From positions 1-64,000 of the forward strand of contig NZ_JACVQF010000235.1 in assembly GCF_014534645.1 (NCBI RefSeq): 64,000 nucleotides of DNA. Reading direction: 5' to 3'. A model generated the notes under the pieces. That model saw only the letters and a program-made list of their open reading frames with translations. It did no database searches and was not told where the DNA came from. The DNA comes from Streptomyces griseicoloratus (GTDB lineage Bacteria > Actinomycetota > Actinomycetes > Streptomycetales > Streptomycetaceae). The translations under genes were made by a program, and so were the position numbers. Of this stretch, positions 59,215-64,000 are shown piece after piece (position 1 is the stretch's first letter; each line of letters starts with the position of its first letter).

Positions 59215-61131
59215 ATGCGGACCGTATACGCCCTGTTCGTGGGGATCGACGACTATCCGAAGGACGATCTGCGGCTGAGGGGCTGCGTCGGTGATGTGCG
59301 CGCCGCCGAGCGCTGGCTGGCGGGCCGGCGCGACCTGGAGCTGCGGCCGCGGCCGCTGTACGACTCCGACGCGACCCGTGCCGCGGTCCTCGACGGCATC
59401 GCCGGTCACCTCGGCCGGGGCGGCCCGGGCGACACGGTACTGCTGTGGTTCAGCGGTCACGGCAGCCAGCAGGAGACCGACGACCCGCGTGAGGCGACCG
59501 GCATGGCGCAGGCCCTGGTCTGCCACGACAGCCTCGTCCCCGGCGGCCAGCCGCTGTTCGACAGCGAACTCGGCGCGCTGCTGGACGACATCGCCGGGCG
59601 CGGCGCGCATGTGCTGGCCGTGCTGGACTGCTGCTACTCCGGGGGCGCCACGCGCGCCGACGCGGGGGAGCGGACCCGTGGCGCGGCCTGGCAGGCGTGG
59701 TGGCGGGTGCCCCGCAGCCGCGACGCGCACGGCGGCGGCCCGGTGCGGCGCCGCCATGTGCTGCTGGCGGCCAGCCGCCTGGACGAGCTGGCGTACGAGA
59801 TTCCGGTGGGCGGAGAGCACCGCGGACTCTTCAGCCACACCGTGCTCGACACCCTCGACCGCACCGGTGCGGCGGTCACCTACCGGAAGCTGCACAGCCG
59901 GGTCCACGCCCGCGTCCAGGAGCGCAAACCGCTCCAGCACCCGGATCTGGTCGGCCACGCCGACCAGCACGTCCTCACCGGCGCGCCCGCGCCCGCCGCG
60001 CCCTTCCTGCTCCGCCACACCGCGGGCGGCTGGCAGGTCGACTGCGGTCTCGCGCACGGACTGCGGGCGGCGGGGTGCGAGTTCACGGTGCTCGACGAGA
60101 CGGTGGCGCCCGAGGGGACGGTGGCGCCCGGGGACGCTGCGGGGCCGGGCGGCGGTGCGGGGCCGCGGCCCGGGGCACGGGTGGTCGTACGCGAGGTACG
60201 CGCCGAGACGGCCGACGTGGAGCCGGTCGGCTGGCGGCCCGGGCCCGGGGATCCGGACCGGGTGTATCCGGTGACGCCGTCCGCGCTGGCCTTTCCGCCC
60301 ACCGAGGTCGCCGTGGCGGGCGGCGGCCCGTGGTGCGGCGCGGTGCGGGCGGCGCTCGGTGCCGCGCCGGGACTGGCTCCCGCGGGCGGTGACGGCTCCG
60401 GCCACCGGGCGGCGCCGCTGCGCTGCGAGGTGACGGAGTCCGCAGCGCGCGTGGTGCACCCCGGCGTGGACGCGGTGCGGACCCTGCCCCTGCGCTCGCC
60501 CGGCGACGTGGCCCGGCTGGTGGACTGCCTCTCCCACATCGCCCGCTGGCGCCGGCTGCGCGACCTGGTCAACCCCGACCCGTCACTGTCGGCGCTCGTC
60601 CGTGTCACCCTGGAGCCGCTGCACGGGGCGATGACGCTCTCCCCGGCGGGCGAGTACGTCTTCGCGTACGGCCCGGACGGCAGCCGGCCGCGCGCCCGGG
60701 TGCGGATCCACAACGACTCCCCGTACCGGCTGTGGTGCGTCCTGCTCGACCTGACCGACAGCTACGCCGCCGACCCGGCACTGTACGAAGGGGATTTCGT
60801 GGGCCCGCGCCGCCGGGCCGTCGCCCTGGGCGGCGCGCCGGTCGACCTCTGGCTGCCGCCGGACCGCCCCTTCCAGCCAGGAGCGTCGGTGCAGGACTGG
60901 CTGAAGCTGCTCGTCACCGAGAACGAGCTCAACACCGCCCCGTTCCTGCTGCCCGCCTGGTCGCCGGACGCCCCCGCGACCCGCGGCGCGTACGCCCCGG
61001 ACGGCCCGCTGCGGTTCACGTCCCCGGGGCCGGCGTCCGGCAGCCGCGACATGGGCGCCGGTCCCCGGCCCGCGGCGGACCCCGGGCGCTGGGGGACGGC
61101 CCTGGTGCCGGTACGGACCGTGGTGCCGTAA
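59215..61131 (+). CDS. Caspase-fold (C14/metacaspase-like) protein
   Basis: A 638-residue protein. Residues ~1-265 are a caspase-like p20/p10 region: LFVGIDDYPKDDLRLRGCVG, the catalytic His82 in LLWFSGHGSQQE, Cys140 in LAVLDCCYSGGATR, and VLLAASRLDELAYEI. The C-terminal ~370 residues are unassigned but contain GAMTLSPAGEYVFAYGPDGS and RVRIHNDSPYRLWCVLLDLT, a beta-rich module seen in actinobacterial caspase proteins. It would cleave proteins, probably after basic residues as metacaspases do. No signal peptide. It converges, 18 bases apart, on a TPR-CHAT protein, a second clan-CD protease. Start chosen for the family-typical N-terminus. Confidence 0.9.
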   Translation: MRTVYALFVGIDDYPKDDLRLRGCVGDVRAAERWLAGRRDLELRPRPLYDSDATRAAVLDGIAGHLGRGGPGDTVLLWFSGHGSQQETDDPREATGMAQALVCHDSLVPGGQPLFDSELGALLDDIAGRGAHVLAVLDCCYSGGATRADAGERTRGAAWQAWWRVPRSRDAHGGGPVRRRHVLLAASRLDELAYEIPVGGEHRGLFSHTVLDTLDRTGAAVTYRKLHSRVHARVQERKPLQHPDLVGHADQHVLTGAPAPAAPFLLRHTAGGWQVDCGLAHGLRAAGCEFTVLDETVAPEGTVAPGDAAGPGGGAGPRPGARVVVREVRAETADVEPVGWRPGPGDPDRVYPVTPSALAFPPTEVAVAGGGPWCGAVRAALGAAPGLAPAGGDGSGHRAAPLRCEVTESAARVVHPGVDAVRTLPLRSPGDVARLVDCLSHIARWRRLRDLVNPDPSLSALVRVTLEPLHGAMTLSPAGEYVFAYGPDGSRPRARVRIHNDSPYRLWCVLLDLTDSYAADPALYEGDFVGPRRRAVALGGAPVDLWLPPDRPFQPGASVQDWLKLLVTENELNTAPFLLPAWSPDAPATRGAYAPDGPLRFTSPGPASGSRDMGAGPRPAADPGRWGTALVPVRTVVP

Positions 61132-61149
61132 GAGGCGGTCCGGGTCGGT

Positions 61150-64000
61150 TCACCAGCCCAGATGCGTGAACCCGGCCCATCCTGCCAGGTCGTCGCGGTC
61201 GATGTACCGGGCGCGCTCGGCCAGCCCGGCGGGCATCTGCGGCGGCGTGACGCGCCGCTCGTCCAGCATCCACAGCTGCGCGCGGCGCAGCGCCGCGCCG
61301 GGCCGCAGCCCCTCGGTGTGCAGGTAGTGGTGCGCCATGTACATCAGAAGCGACGTGGCCTCGTCCGGCACCGGCCAGAGAGAGCCCAGCACCGAGCGGG
61401 CGCCGGCCACGAGGAAGGCGGTGGCCAGGCTGTACGCCTCGTCGTAGCCGCGCCCGGACACGTTCGTACTGCACGCCGCGAGCACCACCAGTTCCGGCCC
61501 GGGGAAGCGGCCGCCGTCCTCGGCCAGCTCCTCCGCCGTCAGGCGCCCGCCGGCCAGGGCGAGATGGGCGGTGTGCCGCTCGCCGTGCTCGACCCGTCCG
61601 TGGCACGCCAGGTGCAGCAGGCCGCCGCGCTGCCTGCGCAGCCAGCGCAGCACCGCCTCCGGGGTACCGGTGCGCTCGTCGAGCAGCGGCGCGTCCGGGC
61701 AGAAGGCGCCGCGGATCGCCCTGGCCTCTGCGGCGGCGTTCCGCAGATCCCCGGTGGGGTCGCCGACCACCAGGGCCGGGCGTCCGCCGGACGGTCCCGG
61801 TCCCGTCGCCGGGGGCGCGGGCCGGGCGGCCACCTCGCACAGCAGCCGTGCGGAGGGGATGTACGAGATCCGCGCCTCCTGGCACGCGTAGCGCGGGGCG
61901 CGCGGACTGCGGGTGCCGTGCGGGGCATCCGTCCGGTACGAGGCGCCGCGCGAGCCATGTGAGCCGTATGAGCGGTGCGGGGCTTGCGGTGCCCCGTGCG
62001 TGCTGTACGGGCCCTCCGGCGCGGCGCCGGGCAGCCGGGCGGCGTGCCACGGCACCATGCCCAGCGGCCCCACGGGCACCAGGACCAGCGACGCGGCCTC
62101 GCCCAGCCCACGCGGGAGGGTGTGCAGCAGCGGGCCCATCACCGCACGCCCCGCCCAGTCGCACAGCGCGTCCAGCGCGTCGGCGGAACGCCGCCGCCCC
62201 GACGGCCACTGGTGGCCGGGCGGGTGCTGACCCGGCTGCGACTGCCCGGCCGGCGGCCACGCGCCCATGTCACGGGTGGACGGGGACGCCACCGGGTGGA
62301 GCGGTGTCCCGGAGGACGGGCCGCGGAGGCCGCTCGGGCCGGCCGGCGCGGTCGGCCCGGCCGGGCGGTTCGGGTGCGTCCAGTCCGTCCGGCCGCCCGG
62401 TCCCGACGGGCGGTCGGGGTGCGCCTGGTCGCTGTGGCCGTTCGGCCGGCCCGGGTCACCGGTGCCTCGATCGCCCGGTGCGCCCGTGGCCCGATACTCC
62501 GCCAGCGGCGCCGCGTCCGCCGTGAGCCCGGGAAGCTCCAGCGCCCGCACCGAGCCGTCCGCGGACACCACCAGCGCGCTGCCCGGGGCGCCTTCGCCGC
62601 CCGGGACCAGGTAGGCCAACGCGGCGGCGCCCATGGCGCGCAGCGCCGCGCCGATCTCGGCGGGCCCGGGTGTCTCCAGCAGCCGCCGCCGGTGCGGCGA
62701 GGCGGCGAGCGCGTCCAGCACCCGGCGGCGCAGCGCACTGGACGGGCCGGGCCCTTGGCCGCCGCCGGGAGCCACCCACATGCTTCCGTCGCCGGCCCGT
62801 ACGCTTCCGTCGCCGCTGGCCCGCGTGCTCCCGTGGCCGCCGGTCCACGTGCTTTCGTCGCCGGGGGTCCGCACGCTCCCGTCGCCTCCGGTCCACGCGG
62901 TTCCGTCGCCGTCGGTCCACGCATCTCCGGCCCCGTACGCGACGGCCATGCCGCTCGCCCCGGTGGCCGCCCCCATGCCCCCGACCGGATCCGGCGGCAC
63001 CGGGCCCGCCGCCCGCCACTCCTCCGCCAGGTCCGCGCGTCCGAGGGCGGTCAGCGTCTCCGGGACGGTCGCGGCGACCGTGGCCGCGTGCAGCAGCAGG
63101 CCCCGGCCCGCGTCCAGCGCGCGCACCGCGTCCTCGTACGCCCCGTCGGCCAGGCACCAGCGGGCCACGTCCAGCGCGTGGTCCGCCGCCTCACGGCCGG
63201 CCTCCGCCGCGTGCGGGGTACCGGACTGGAGCAGCACGCTCCAGGTGACCCCGGTCAGCGCCCGCAGCCCGACCCGCCGCGCCTCCTCGTGGTTGCGGCG
63301 CGCCGCGGCGGGGTCGCGCAGCCGGTCGCCGCGGACGCGGTAGGCCCAGGCGAGCATCGTGCCCAGGCCGCCCCACAGCGGGTTCGCCGGGCCGTCCGCG
63401 AGCCGGTGGGCGTGGACCAGCCAGGAGATGCCCTGTTCCAGGTGGGCGGGGCGCTCGGCGTCCGGGAGCCCCGGCAGGCCGGTCAGGGACAGGTGGGCGG
63501 AGCCGAGCGTGCCCGCGTACATCAGCCAGCGCTGGTCCTCGGGTTCGAGCAGGTCGGCGGCCTCCGCCAGCAGCTCCATGGCCTCGACGGCCCCGCGCAC
63601 GTCGCCGGACGGCAGCGCCTGGCCCAGCAGGGTGCCGCCCCAGGTGCCCAAGTGGTCGGCGCGGGCACTGTCCGCCAGTCCTTGCGCCTGCCGCCGGACA
63701 CCCTCCGCCGCGCCGACCGGCCGGACGGCCTCCGCGTCCCACGGCATCCGCCCCGTGCGGGTGAGGTCACCGAGCCGTGCCGTCTGCCGCGCCATCTGGG
63801 ACGCCCTGGTGAAGTAGTCCCGCGACCCGTGCTCGGCGGGCAGCCGTTCGACGACCTCCTCCAGCTCTCGTACCGCACGCTCCAGACCGGCGCCGTCGTC
63901 GCGGCGGCGCGCCTGCTCGCCGCGGAACAGGGCCAGGAACCCGGCCAGTTCCAGCCGTCCGTCGGGCCCCACGAGCGGGGAGTGCGCCAGCTCGGGCGAG
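61150..64000 (-). CDS. TPR-CHAT domain protein, partial at right edge
   Basis: At least 950 residues; the frame is open through the window edge, so the N-terminus is missing. The N-terminal part is helical and TPR-like (AVRELEEVVERLPAEHGSRD, AAEARAIRG). A low-complexity middle has six 8-residue GDG repeats and a Pro/Gly-rich stretch. The C-terminal CHAT peptidase keeps the dyad: His in LLHLACHGRVEHGE and Cys in LVVLAACSTNVSGRGYDEAY, with SVLGSLWPVPDEATSLLMYM. A His/Arg-rich insert interrupts the front of the CHAT domain. CHAT proteins are caspase-like proteases used in bacterial conflict systems. Tail-to-tail with the caspase gene. Confidence 0.9.
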   Translation of the reverse strand, partial: SPELAHSPLVGPDGRLELAGFLALFRGEQARRRDDGAGLERAVRELEEVVERLPAEHGSRDYFTRASQMARQTARLGDLTRTGRMPWDAEAVRPVGAAEGVRRQAQGLADSARADHLGTWGGTLLGQALPSGDVRGAVEAMELLAEAADLLEPEDQRWLMYAGTLGSAHLSLTGLPGLPDAERPAHLEQGISWLVHAHRLADGPANPLWGGLGTMLAWAYRVRGDRLRDPAAARRNHEEARRVGLRALTGVTWSVLLQSGTPHAAEAGREAADHALDVARWCLADGAYEDAVRALDAGRGLLLHAATVAATVPETLTALGRADLAEEWRAAGPVPPDPVGGMGAATGASGMAVAYGAGDAWTDGDGTAWTGGDGSVRTPGDESTWTGGHGSTRASGDGSVRAGDGSMWVAPGGGQGPGPSSALRRRVLDALAASPHRRRLLETPGPAEIGAALRAMGAAALAYLVPGGEGAPGSALVVSADGSVRALELPGLTADAAPLAEYRATGAPGDRGTGDPGRPNGHSDQAHPDRPSGPGGRTDWTHPNRPAGPTAPAGPSGLRGPSSGTPLHPVASPSTRDMGAWPPAGQSQPGQHPPGHQWPSGRRRSADALDALCDWAGRAVMGPLLHTLPRGLGEAASLVLVPVGPLGMVPWHAARLPGAAPEGPYSTHGAPQAPHRSYGSHGSRGASYRTDAPHGTRSPRAPRYACQEARISYIPSARLLCEVAARPAPPATGPGPSGGRPALVVGDPTGDLRNAAAEARAIRGAFCPDAPLLDERTGTPEAVLRWLRRQRGGLLHLACHGRVEHGERHTAHLALAGGRLTAEELAEDGGRFPGPELVVLAACSTNVSGRGYDEAYSLATAFLVAGARSVLGSLWPVPDEATSLLMYMAHHYLHTEGLRPGAALRRAQLWMLDERRVTPPQMPAGLAERARYIDRDDLAGWAGFTHLGW
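62781..62930 (-). repeat. 24-bp coding repeats inside the CHAT gene
   Basis: About six imperfect 24-base units encode 8-residue repeats of the type S/T-x-W/R-T-G-G-D-G (TAWTGGDG, SVRTPGDE, STWTGGHG, STRASGDG). They form a flexible linker between the TPR-like part and the CHAT domain and could vary in number between strains. Confidence 0.75.

Overview
The window reads as a piece of a Streptomyces (or close actinomycete) chromosome. GC is very high throughout, coding frames use G or C at almost every third codon position, GTG starts are common, many genes are joined by 4-base stop/start overlaps, and several genes look leaderless. The many regulator-plus-enzyme pairs and the number of decaying genes fit an accessory chromosomal arm rather than the core. 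I see no rRNA, tRNA, CRISPR array, insertion sequence or phage gene.

Layout. 1-5.5 kb: SRPBCC protein, aldo/keto reductase, SDR, a 6-phosphogluconate dehydrogenase fossil and a large alpha/beta hydrolase, all on the minus strand. 5.9-14.1 kb: a catabolic block with a GntR/HutC regulator, a sodium:solute-type symporter, an FAD amine oxidoreductase, a LacI regulator, a histidinol-dehydrogenase-like enzyme and an MHS-type transporter. A 14-bp palindrome (TGGATACGTATCCA), probably the LacI operator, occurs three times here. 14.3-15.7 kb: an ECF sigma factor and a His/Met-rich membrane protein. 16-21.6 kb: a methyltransferase, then a tight operon of PLP enzyme, ATP-grasp ligase and MFS exporter, then a ferric-reductase-like membrane protein. 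This looks like a small uncharacterised biosynthetic cluster. 21.6-32.8 kb: esterase, metallo-beta-lactamase-fold hydrolase, LAL-type LuxR regulator, a frameshifted MFS gene with a hydrolase and divergent LysR, then a VOC / TipA-like MerR / epoxide-hydrolase-like operon.

32.9-45 kb is a stress and respiration neighbourhood: universal stress protein, SRAP protein, MarR/quinone-oxidoreductase pair, DinB-like protein, small kinase, a ClpC-like unfoldase without a visible ClpP-docking loop, a GreA-like factor, cytochrome bd (CydAB) and DUF488. 45-51 kb holds an F420-type oxidoreductase, GNAT, TauE/SafE, AraC, a membrane-anchored protein and a maleylpyruvate-isomerase-like protein. 51.4-54 kb is a translationally coupled ACP-KS-AT triad. 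54-56 kb carries a secreted pectate lyase behind an 18-bp palindrome.

The right end has a truncated MFS gene, an APH-type phosphotransferase, a broken TetR gene, and a convergent caspase-fold / TPR-CHAT pair. Both proteins of that pair keep their His-Cys dyads, and it is the best candidate here for an undescribed conflict or cell-death system. The CHAT gene runs off the right edge and the SRPBCC gene off the left edge.
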